The position numbers and the translations under genes are program-made. The notes under the pieces are model-generated. The model was given only the letters and a program-made list of their open reading frames with translations. It did no database searches and was not told the origin of the DNA. This document shows, piece after piece, positions 10,262 through 20,108 of a stretch of 64,000 nucleotides of DNA (its first letter is position 1; each line of letters begins with the position of its first letter). The stretch spans positions 41,901,392 to 41,965,391 of the forward strand of contig CM033732.1 in assembly GCA_019671005.1 (NCBI GenBank). The letters run 5' to 3'. Origin of the DNA: Hibiscus mutabilis (taxonomy: Eukaryota > Streptophyta > Magnoliopsida > Malvales > Malvaceae).

Positions 10262-11146
10262 TGTTGGGAAACGCCGGTATACCCTATGGCGCGGCGAAAA
10301 ATTATTCGACAAACTCCACCAGCGGTCCATGTACTATGAATGAATTCGGGGTGAAAAAGGATAAAATGTTACCTCAATTAAATATGATAACTATAGGGAC
10401 GCGGGAGAATCCAATTCTTTCAGTCAAGATGTCGAGTGCAAGTCGTCACAACAGAGTTTCGACCTCTACGTAGTTCACCCGAATAAAAAGAACAGTATTT
10501 TAGTTCTCTAACTGTTAGAGAGGTTTCCAGAAATAGGCATATATTTGGCTACTAGACCTTATGCCTTTATATAGCATTTAGAAACCTAATCCTAATTAAA
10601 TGCAGATTCATTAAATATACAATATATTTAACCGAATATAATTAAATAGGTAGAATCTAATTCTACTCTAATTAGGTTTCTTTAGGGATATTTCTATTTT
10701 AATATTATTTGATAATTAAAATAATTATCTAGTATTAATATATATATAACCGAAATTATCTATAATTACAATAATTATAATAATTCCAGTTTTAACTAAT
10801 TTCGTGTACAACAAGTTTGCACACATGCTATCTAGTCAACATTTGTTCATTTCAATCATATGGTGTGATCCTTGTAGGTTCATGTAACGTTATTAATAAT
10901 ATCTAGAACAATTCTAATAATATAAGCTCTTCGTGATTAACTCTTTTTCATATATTACATCATTTTGTCCTTTATATCTAGATTGGACACATGTCATGGA
11001 ACAAGCACACTTGTATAGTCCATCTAATATTTCTTGATATATTGAGTAGACTACTATAAACGAATAACTATGATATCTCATATCAATTTATTCGAGCATG
11101 GCCATGCATTTCTATTCCTACTCAATCAAGTGGCCTGTGATATTAT
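10262..11146 (+). repeat. Truncated copia-like LTR
   Basis: Starts TGTTGGGAAACGCCGG and runs about 885 bp into AT-rich DNA ending GGCCTGTGATATTAT, where the Athila LTR begins. The opening and the GCATGGCCATGCATTTCT / AAGTGGCCTGTGATAT tail resemble plant copia LTRs. This is recognition by pattern, without a matching second copy in the window. Confidence 0.4.
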
Positions 11147-12674
11147 TGTTGCGCGTAATAAGTGCTATACAATTGTGCAAGTATACACGTCGCAAGTTAT
11201 AGTATAAAAGATATCGTCTCCACAGGGATTGGTGCCACTTCAAGAATCTAATCTCTTGCACTGTAAAAAGTAAAAACACAAATAGAAGATTATAAGAGTT
11301 TAACTAATAACTAAAGTAGAAAGCAATAAAGTAAAAGAATAGATGAGATCAAATAAGAGAGATAGGCCAGGTTATCGTGAGTTGAGGTGTGATAGCGGAT
11401 TGGATCGTCTTGGTAAAAAAGTGCAAGGGCAACTCAGTTGCCGTGGCAACTTTCACAATGGGGTTGCCTTAACAACTAATCGATGGTTTCCTAGGCGACT
11501 AGTTGGGCAACTACTTGGGCGTCTGGGCAGCAACTTCAAGGTTCGGCAGAGCGTTCTTCAATGGTTTCTTCTTATCCCTAAGTCAAAACTCTAGCTACTT
11601 GTGCATGCCTTGATAATACATCCCTGCTTGAATCAAGGGTGAACAACAACCAATCTTGCGCTCTTCTTAGCCGTTGAAATCCTTAACTTATTCCTAAGCC
11701 AGATTAATCTTCACCATCAATAGATTGAATAAAGATCATATTTATTCGTTTCTTGAATCTAACTCTCCCGATATTAGATAAATAGATAAAGTTACGAGAT
11801 CCTCTTCCAATTCACTCGCAAACAAGAATAAGAACCAAGAATGAATAAACCTTGAATAGAAAAGTGCAAACTCTTATTACCTAAACAAAATCCAATTGTT
11901 TCTCACAACCACAAAACATAATAACCTTAGCCAAATAGATTTAGTTCATGGCTAGGTTCCGAAGAAACACAAGATAAAGAATTCCTAGCATGAACCTAAT
12001 TGAACAAGAAAGAAGAAGATGACGGATGGATGAAGCCTTCTTGTCAAGATCTCCCCCTTGAAGCTTGTCGAAAATTCTCTCTACTCCCCCCCTTAGAGTT
12101 GACGGCTTGGTGATCTATTTATAGGGCTAGGTCAAAGTCCTTCTTTGAGGAGGAAGTTAAGTTGGAATTAAATTATCTTTAAAGAATATAATTCTTTATT
12201 ATATTTATATTCCTTCTTGAACTTATCCTATCTGCTTGGGATTTAATTCTTCTTTAACCTCTTCATGGAAATCAAACTCCTTTAGGATTTAGCTTTGCTC
12301 CACGTCATCTTGGGCTTATCTAGTCATCAATTTTGACTACCATATCACCTTATTCTTTGTCGACAATTGCCCTGGCAACTGGCTCTACATCTCTTTCATG
12401 CATTGCCCTGGCAACTAGCTCGCCATCTTCTTCATGCATTGCCCTGGCAACTGGTTCTAGCCTTGCTTTGGCAAGTGATTCTGCACATATACACAAAACA
12501 CACCAAAGCAGCATCTTTTCCCACAAAAATCACCAAGTTATGCAATCAAGCTCAACGGTGGAAGGAAACATGAATTAATGCATGAATGACTAATTATGCA
12601 ACTAATATGAGCCTAAGTCTAACAATATTATGAGTAAAAAAGGTAAGAAAAATAGTACTTTTGAACATTTATCA
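11147..12674 (-). repeat. Athila 3' LTR
   Basis: Bounded by TGTTGCGCGTAATAAG at 11147 (minus-strand CA end) and by ...TTTATCA at 12674 (minus-strand TG start), with a polypurine tract beyond. Length is 1528 bp. Its left ~870 bp matches the 5' LTR at 21946-22783, and its left ~515 bp matches 18507-19012. Palindromes lie at 11437-11450 (GTTGCCGTGGCAAC), 12367-12378, 12403-12414 and 12439-12450 (TTGCCCTGGCAA). Confidence 0.85.
12116..12123 (-). promoter_or_regulatory. LTR TATA box
   Basis: TATAAATA on the minus strand, about 550 bp into the Athila 3' LTR, would place the RNA start near 12090. It is the best promoter candidate in this LTR. Confidence 0.55.
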
Positions 12675-12690
12675 CACCCCCAAACTCGAA
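12675..12690 (-). promoter_or_regulatory. Athila polypurine tract
   Basis: On the minus strand TCGAGTTTGGGGGTG directly precedes the LTR start TGATAAATG. This is the expected position and form of the plus-strand primer for reverse transcription in Athila elements. Confidence 0.7.
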
Positions 12691-12956
12691 CTATTGCTTG
12701 TCCTCAAGCAATGCAAACTAATAATTACCCGCCAAGACTTCAATTTTCACAAACTTAGCTTTGAACTTGATTTTAATTCTCAAAACCATGGCACAAAGTA
12801 TGATTGGCTTTTCATTTTTCGGAAACTTAGGAGTTACTCGGAATCAAACTATAATGCTTGTGAGTCTGTGCGGAGTTGTGTGCAAGTTGATTTTTCAGAT
12901 TCTATGCAAACAAGAGGTTTTCAAATTATTTCATTGTGTTCTCTTAACATGTTTTA

Positions 12957-13155
12957 ACTAGAGCCAGTTTCGGGCACCTCTAGTGTTTTGTTTTAAGTTT
13001 TCTTAAGTTAATTAATTTATTCGACTAGAGCCGGTTTTGGGCACCTCTAACGATCAATTTTTAGCACATGCTAGAGCCAATTTTGGGCACCTCTAGCAAT
13101 CAAATTTTTTTAGCACATACTAGAGCCAATTTCGGGCACATCTAGCATTTGTCCA
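12957..13155. repeat. CTAGAGCC...GGGCACCTCTAG hairpin repeat, four copies
   Basis: Four units of about 26 bp, beginning CTAGAGCC and ending GGGCACCTCTAG or a variant, occur at about 12959, 13025, 13070 and 13120. The ends of each unit are complementary, so each can fold. They lie between the two polypurine-like tracts of the Athila element. Confidence 0.75.
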
Positions 13156-13451
13156 ATTTTTATTCTAATCCCCCATTTTTTTTAACTATCAACCTAAGTT
13201 CACTAGAATTCCTTAAATCAATCAAACCACAACAGTGTTTCATCAAAATTTAGCATCATAGTAAAATTCTAAGTGTTTCCATGGTTTTCCTAGAATAAAA
13301 ATTCTATCAATTAAGTGCATTGGCAAAGTTATCATCGGATATTCATCAAATCTAGGCAATTCTTGTTCCAACTAAAGGCATGACAAGAAATTTATGTATC
13401 CTAAATGTAATACTTAAGATGAATGCAACTAAACATGGTAACTAACTAATA

Positions 13452-13486
13452 ACAATCCCCCCAAACTCGAGTGAGGCATTGTCCTC
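13452..13486 (-). promoter_or_regulatory. Second polypurine-like tract
   Basis: On the minus strand CTCGAGTTTGGGGGGATTG resembles the tract at 12675-12690. Both are preceded by a similar GAGGACAA word, suggesting a duplicated copy of the plus-strand primer region about 770 bp upstream. Confidence 0.5.
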
Positions 13487-13541
13487 AATGCATGCATTAA
13501 AGAGAAATAAAAATAAAGAAAAGTAAAATATAAACGAGGAC

Positions 13542-15098
13542 TTAGTCTGAGAGTTCATCATCGTAGATGATTAGTTTCCTTTTGGTCGGTGTCTTGATTC
13601 TCTTGCTTGAACGCGATGGTTGTTTCCTTGTTACCGATGGTGGAATCGATCCTCGTACGGGGTTGTCCTCATCGTCCTCTTCATCAATGTCATTGGCTTT
13701 TCGCTTGGAGGATTCAATTGGTGCGGTCTTTGTTGGTGCAATGGAGGACTCATCCGAATCTGAAAAATCAGACAATGATTTCGTACGAGTTGGTTCGGGC
13801 ATAGGTGCTTTACCTTTGACGTTTGCAGTGGTTGTTGGGACGTCTTTAGCTTTGGTTGCCGTGGCATCTTCAGGGTTGGTTGCCATGGCATCTTCTTTGG
13901 CAGGCGCGGTGTAGGTTGCTGCGGCATCATCTGTTGCGGTTGCCTTGGTGACTGTTTCATTGGTTGCCGTGGCAAGGATCTCGGCCAAAAAGATTGGGAA
14001 CGACACGCGGCTGTCCGGGTACTTTTCTAGGATGACTTGGGTGATGTCATTGTTGTGTTTCTTCATGTACCGCATGAACATTAGTTTTCGGTCTTCAATT
14101 TGCCTAAGGTTGCTCGCCAATGGTTGCAAGAGTGCTTCAAAGTGTCCCGGGGTTGATGGCCGAGTTGCCCGGGCATTAGGTGCTTGGGAATTAGGGGTTG
14201 CCGAGGCGGCAGGGGTTGTCGTGGCAATTGGAGGCCTTGAGGATTTTATCGGTGCCTATTCCATTAGCTTCCGAATTTGTGCTTGATTCCAACAGGACTT
14301 TGGTAGGGCCTTTTCATCGGTGGACTCACTTGGGACATGCATCTCCTTGCACAGATTGGAAATTAAGCAAGGGAAGAAAAGAGAACCCTTGTCCTTTGAG
14401 CTGCATACAAAAATCTCATCACAAATAATTTTTCCAATGTTGATGATGCAATTATGCAAGATAGAATGTATGAGCAAAAGACGTGGTATATCAACGGTAG
14501 TATTGTGTGTGGTGGGCATTTAAGAATTTTTAACAAACTTATTCTATAGTTTTGCCTCGGGTTTAAGCCAAAGGTGATTTACCGTGCCCTTGTATTTACC
14601 GCCGTTCCAATGAGTTCCCGGTAGAGTGAGTTCTTGAAGTACCTTGTCGAGTTGCTTGGGCGTGAGTTGATCAACAAAGGCTTGATGCTCGTCCTTCTCA
14701 ATGTAGATCCCGTAAAAGGTGTTGATGTTTTTGGGGCTTATGAGTATGGCCTTGTCACGAACAAAAACATAAGGATTATCCGGGTTAGGTGAGTGAGCAT
14801 AGAATTCTCTTACCAATGAGATGTTACCCAGTTCCGATTGATGGCAAAAGATTTGCCACTTTTGATGTGCAATCCTCTCGAAGATGAATGGTTCAAGGCC
14901 GAAATCTTGATGAGAGTTGGAGTATTCAAAGCCTTGTTCTTCGTAAATCTTTCGACTTTCAAACTTGGAGTGAAATCTTTCTTGAACCACCAGTGTAGCA
15001 AACTTCTTGTATCTTGGTTCTTTGGAGGAACCTGGATGAACCAAAAATTTAATTTTGGATGCCATGGATGATATTGGTTGTGAGTTTTGTAAAAACAA
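13542..15098 (-). pseudogene. Athila post-integrase ORF (transposon protein of unknown role)
   Basis: Two minus-strand frames (14544-15098 and 13542-14129) with a broken stretch between. The N-terminal part has the pattern EEQGFEY, LVREFYAHSP and VFVRDKAILISP, known from the extra ORF between integrase and 3' LTR in Athila elements and often called a putative plant transposon protein. The biochemical role is unknown and nothing here supports an envelope function. The C-terminal half is low complexity, rich in Ala, Thr, Lys and Ser. Its DNA at about 13849-14235 carries many GTTGCC-NN-GGCAAC variants, like the gag and pol insertions. The frame ends in a Lys/Arg-rich tail. Confidence 0.65.
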
Positions 15099-15662
15099 AG
15101 AAAAGAAAATAAAAGAAACTAAAGAGTTGCAAGATGAAAAGTATGAATAGGTTTCTTGGAAGTTAAGGGTGATGGGTTATATAGAAAAAATAGGTAGTAA
15201 ATATGGTGGGTGGGATTAATTTTGGAAAGAAGAAAAAGAGGGTTTCAGTTTAGGGGAAGGGTGACGGCTAGGGGGTTTAATTAGGGTAAGTTGGAGGCTT
15301 TATATAAGCCTTAGATTCAACCCATTAATTTCCTTGTTGAAGATGTTTTCCTTCTTGAATCAAAATTCCTCTTTATCTTGATTTCTTTTCCTACAATTCA
15401 AAGACAAATCAAATAAGGATTAAAATTAAAGATAAACTAATAAAAGAAAATAAAGAAAGATGTATAAAGAAATTCTTAAACTTAAAAAGATAAATATGAA
15501 AGAAATATGTAGTTTTAATCTTAAAGAAAATAAATCTATCCTAAAAAAACAAATAATCGACAATAATAAAATAAAAATAAAAATTAATTAGTTCGAAAAA
15601 AATTAAAAATAAAAGTAAAATAAAAATAGAAATAAAAATAAAATATTGAAAGGAGAGCATGC
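15099..15662. other. Non-coding spacer between integrase and post-integrase ORF
   Basis: AT-rich, with A-rich runs of the AAATAAAAATAAAA kind near 15560-15650. No gene is seen. A TTTATATAAG word near 15300 has no evident gene. Confidence 0.5.
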
Positions 15663-16930
15663 TCATGCATCTCCTAAGATGACCACTTCTTTGTTACGTT
15701 CCACATGGGCACCATTGTAGTGCTTTAATCTTTGTCCATTAACTTTGAATTCATGTTTGTCAATGATGGACTTGATTATCACGGCACCATGGGAGAATGG
15801 TTTGACAACTTCGAATGGTCCCGACCATCTTGATTTCAGTTTTCCTGGGAAAAGTTTTAGCCGAGAATTGAATAAAAGAACTAGTTGCCCTGGCATGAAT
15901 TGCCGCGACAATAGTTTCTTGTCATGCTATTGCTTTGTTTTCTCCTTGTAGATTCGTGTATTGTTATAGGCGAGTGCACGGAATTCTTCTATCTCGTTGA
16001 GGTCCAACAAAAGCTTTTATCTGGCACTTTCCCAATCCATATTCACGATCTTGATTGCCCAATATGCCTTGTGTTCGATTTCCACCGGTAGATGGCATGT
16101 TTTGCCATAGACAAGTCAGAAGGGGGAGATACCTAAGGGTGTTTTGAATGCAGTGCGATATGACCAAAGTGCATTATCTAGTCTTAATGACCAATCTTCC
16201 TAGAGGTATTTACAACCTTCTCGAGTATACCCTTCAATTCTCGGTTGGAAATTTCTGCTTGCCCATTGGTTTGTGGGTGATAAGCTGTGGTAATCTTGTG
16301 TGATACACCAAAGCGTTGCAACATCTTGACAATAAGTCTGTTGTCAAAATGCTTACCTTTGTCACTGATAATTGCTCTCGGCATCCCAAACCGTGTAAAT
16401 ATGTTTTTTCTGCAAGAATCGTTGCACGGTCTTGGAATCGTTGTTGGGAACTGCAGCTGCCTCAACCCATTTAGACACGTAGTCAACGACAAGTAGAATG
16501 TAGAGGTTGCCGAATGAAGATGGGAAAGGTCCCATAAAATTGATCCCCACACATCGAACAATTCCACATCGATGATGTTTTGGAGCGGTATCTCATGTCG
16601 TCTAGAAATATTGCCCGTCCTCTAGCAACGATCGCATTGCTTGTAAAAGTCTTGGGCATCTTTGTATAGTGTTGGCCAATACAAACCGGATTGCAAAACT
16701 TTGGCCACGGTACGAGTTCCTCTAAAATGTCCTCCATAGGGTGAAGAATGGCATTGTCGGAGTACATTCTACTGCTCTTCTTCAGGGACGCATCGGCGTA
16801 TAACCTGATCTGCACATTGTTTAAACAAAAGAGGCTCATCCCAAAAGTAATGCTTAGCATCATGGCGGAACCGCTTCTTCCCTTGGTGAGTAAGGCCATA
16901 AGGTAAAATACCACAAACAAGGAAATTAAC
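15663..16930 (-). pseudogene. Athila integrase domain
   Basis: Core and C-terminal integrase read on the minus strand in broken frames. Visible in order are a zinc-binding region remnant near 16620-16760, the first catalytic Asp region ([10 protein letters not shown]), the second (ISDKGKHF), AYHPQTNGQAEISNRELKGILEK carrying the catalytic Glu, then the C-terminal LKSRWSGPF motif at 15663-15911. Integrase joins cDNA to the host chromosome. A frameshift separates 16362-16550 from 16184-16460, and stops break the rest, so it is inactive. Confidence 0.8.
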
Positions 16931-16939
16931 TAAATCCGC

Positions 16940-17200
16940 GTACCAGGGTATTGTCGAGGCATGTGCTACCGTGTCGACTACTCCTAAAATTATCGAGGCG
17001 TGCGAGTCAAGAGCTGCTGCGGCGTCGAGGTTTGCCGAGGCATGTGCATCCGTGGTTGCCGAGGCATGCACGTCAAGAGCTGCTACAACGTCGAGGGTTG
17101 CCGAGGCATGCGCATCCGTGGTTGCCGAGGCGTGCGCGTCAAGGGCTACCGAGGCATCGAGGGTTGCCGAGGCAACTAAAAGTTGCTCATCCGGGAATGC
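16940..17200 (-). repeat. 66-bp tandem repeat encoding an Ala-rich insertion in Athila pol
   Basis: Roughly 78 codons rich in Ala, His, Asp, Thr and Leu lie between the RNase H end (ADHLSRLE ... FPDEQLL) and the integrase start ([10 protein letters not shown]). The 22-residue unit, containing [21 protein letters not shown] sequence, occurs about 2.5-3 times. Its DNA is made of GTTGCCGAGGCA/ATGC words. In typical Athila polyproteins this point is a short variable linker. The frame is open through the repeat. Confidence 0.8.
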
Positions 17201-19270
17201 ATCGTATATCTCTAAATCTGTGTCCTCCTCCCTATTGCGTTCTAAACGTGATAAGTGATCGGCCATTTGATTTTCTGTTCTTTTCCTGTCCTTAATTTCA
17301 ATATCAAATTCTTGTAAAAGTAATATCCAGCGAATCAAACGAGGTTTGGCATCCTTTTTAGCAAATAGATATTTAATTACCGAGTGGTCCGTATGAACAA
17401 TTACCTTTGTACCAATCAAATAGGATCAGAACTTGTCAAATGCGAAAACTACAGCTAGTAATTATTTCTCCGTTGTTGTGTAATTCACTTAAGCACTATT
17501 AAGAGTTTTACTAGCGTAGTATATCACATGGAAGGTCTTATCTGTGCGTTGGCCTAGGACTGTTCCTACCACAAAATCACTTGCATCACACATGAGCTCA
17601 AAAGGTAGCGTCCAATCTGGTGGAACGACAATAGGTGCCGTGGCAAACTTTTCCTTTAGGGTTTTGAATGCTTGGGTGCAAGAATCATCAAAATCGAAGA
17701 CTTTATCCTGTTCAAGCAAATTGCACAAGGGTTTAGTGATTTTAGAAAAATTATGAATGAACCTCTTGTAAAAACCTGCATGTCCAAGAAAGCTTCGAAT
17801 TCCTTTAACCAAACTTGGTTGGGGTAATCTCTCGATCACGTCCACCTTGGCTTTGTCTACTTCAATTCCCTTGGATGAAATCTTGTGGCCGAGCACTATT
17901 CCTTCATCTACCATAAAATGACACTTCTCCCAATTGAGGACTAAATCAGTTTCTTCACATATTGCCAACACCTTCTCTAAATTGCCGAGGCAACTATCGA
18001 AGTCATTACCAAAAGCGGAAAAATCATCCATGAAGATCTCAAGGAAGTCTTCGACCATGTCTGAAAAGAGTGCCATCATGCATCTTTGGAAGGTTGCTGG
18101 GGCGTTACACAATCCGAATGGCATCTTTCAGAAAGCATAAGTACCGTATGGGCATGTGAAGGTTGTCTTTTCTTGATCTTCTGGTGCTATGGCAATTTGA
18201 TTGTAACCTGAATAACCATCAAGAAAACAATAAAAAGGTTTACCTGCAAGACGGTCAAGCATTTGATCAATAAAGGGTAATGGGAAGTGATCTTTCCTAG
18301 TGGCTTTGTTTAGCTTTCGATAATCCATACAAACCCTTCAACCGGTCACAGTCCTGGTTGGAATGAGTTTATTGTTTTCATTACTTACCACCGTTATACC
18401 TCCCTTTTCGGTACACATTGTACCGTACTTTCCCATGTACTATCAGAGATAGGATATATAATGCCGGCGTCAAGCCACTTGATGATTTCTTTCATTACCA
18501 AAAACTTGTTACGCATAATAAGTGCTACGCAATTGTGCAAGTATACACGTCGCAAGTTATAGTATAAAAGATATCGTCTCCACAAGGATTGGTGCCACTT
18601 CAAGAATCTAATCTCTTGCACTGTAAAAAGTAAAAACGCAAGTAGAAGATTATAGGAGTTTAACTAATAACTAAACTAGAAAGCAATAAAGTAAAAGAAT
18701 AGATGAGATCAAATAAGAGAGATAGGCCAGGTTATCGTGAGTTGAGGTGTGATAGCCGATTTGATCATCATGGTAAAAGAGTGCAAGGGCAACTTGCACA
18801 ACGGGGTTGCCTTGGCAACTAATCGATGGTTGCCTGGGCGACTAGTTGGGCAACTACTTGGGCGTCTGGGCAGCAACCTTCAAGGTTCGGCAGAGCGTTC
18901 TTCAATGGTTTCTTCTTATCCCTAAGTCAAAACTCTAGCTACTTGTGCATGCCTTGATAATATATCCCTGCGTGAATCAAGGGTGAACAACAACCAATCT
19001 TGCGCTCTTCTGGGCCTCAATTAAAGGTTTGTGATCATCTTCCAACAAAATCTTGTGCATGCAAACTGTCGGGCTAATTCCCTTTAAGTCGGCAATTGTC
19101 TACACTATTGTCTTCTTGTGTAGCATCAACATTTTGATAAGCTTCTTTTCCTGCTCAGACTGTAACTTAGAAGAAATAATTACAGGCAATGTATTATCGG
19201 TTCCTAAGTATGCATATTTTAGTTGCTCTGGCAACTATTTCAACTCAAGAATCGATGGTTGTTCAATAGA
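17201..19270 (-). pseudogene. Athila reverse transcriptase and RNase H
   Basis: Read on the minus strand, the RT begins near 19270, with the CMHKILLEDDHKP region at about 19020-19070. It is interrupted by an LTR fragment (18507-19012), then resumes at LDAGIIYPISDS. The frame 18128-18328 holds MDYRKLNKATRKDHFPLPFID. Frame 17489-18124 holds MPFGLCNAPATFQ and the catalytic FMDDF motif at about 18030. RNase H follows ([26 protein letters not shown]). Stops and frameshifts break it. Confidence 0.85.
18507..19012 (-). repeat. Athila LTR fragment inserted in the RT
   Basis: Starts exactly at an LTR terminus (TGTTACGCATAATAAG) and matches 11147-11665, then stops mid-LTR at GCGCTCTTC. The RT reading resumes on both sides (EDDHKPLIEAQ on the right, FLVMKEIIKWLDAG on the left) with roughly a dozen residues lost. 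It carries the same GTTGCC/GGCAAC words. Confidence 0.85.
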
Positions 19271-19338
19271 GGGCTTTTCGAGCTTACCTTCCTTACCTGA
19301 GTAATCTAATGGTTCAAAGTATGTACCTGGTCGATTGA

Positions 19339-20108
19339 CTAGCCAATTTGCCTCTTCTTTTTGTTCCTCATCAGTTCTTCATACTCTTCAGGTTCCTCTT
19401 GATCGGCAATGTAGTTTCTGAGGTAACTAAATTCCTCGTCGAAGTTAAACTCTATTGTGGCATGAAGAAGTTGGCATTCTTCTGGATCATCGGCGTGCCT
19501 TAGTGTTTGGAACACATTTAGTTTAACTTGCTGGTCATTCACCCTCATTGTGAGTTCTCCCTTTTCAACATTGATCAAGGTTCTCCTTGTTGCTAGGAAT
19601 GGTCTCCCGAGAATGATAGGTGCATGTTCATCTGCTTTACAATCCAAAACAATAAAGTCAGCGGGAAAATAAATTTATCAACTTTTACCAGTATGTCTTC
19701 GATTTTTCCCTATGGATCGACATAGGATTTGTCGGCTAGCTGTAGCATAACTGTTGTAGGTCGTGCCTTCCCGATTCCTAGTTTTTGGAAAACCAATTTA
19801 GCCATCAAGTTTATGCTTGCTCCAAGGTCACATAATGCTTTCCCGACATAGTGGTTTCCAATGGAACATGGTATTGTGAAACTTATGGGATCCTTCAACT
19901 TGGGTGGCATGCGATTGTGCAACATGGCCATGCATCCCTCTGTTGCGGCAACTGTTTCAAACTCTCATAGCCTTGTTCTCTTGGACACAATGTCTTTAAG
20001 GAACTTGGCATAGTTCGACATTTGTTCAATTGCTTCCACCAATGGCAAGTTGATGTGGAGTTGCTTTAGGATATCAAGAAACTTCTTGAATTGATATTCT
20101 TGCTTTTG
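19339..20108 (-). pseudogene. Athila aspartic protease region
   Basis: Frames 19710-19931 and 19339-19647 hold the retropepsin-like active site CDLGASINLM and the flap-side motif IILGRPFLATRRTLI, in the order typical of Athila. The enzyme would cut the gag-pol polyprotein. Frames are broken near 19690 and around 19935-20105. Confidence 0.75.

Noticed and set aside
13567..13914. Plus-strand hydrophobic frame
   Set aside because: Antisense shadow of the post-integrase ORF with its Ala/Thr-rich repeats.
13542..15098. Envelope-like protein of an infectious retrovirus
   Set aside because: No signal peptide, cleavage site or membrane segment is visible; the position fits the Athila extra ORF only.
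16951..17295. Two Arg- or Ala-rich plus-strand frames over the 66-bp repeat
   Set aside because: They are antisense shadows of the Ala-rich pol insertion, kept open by the repeat period being a multiple of three.
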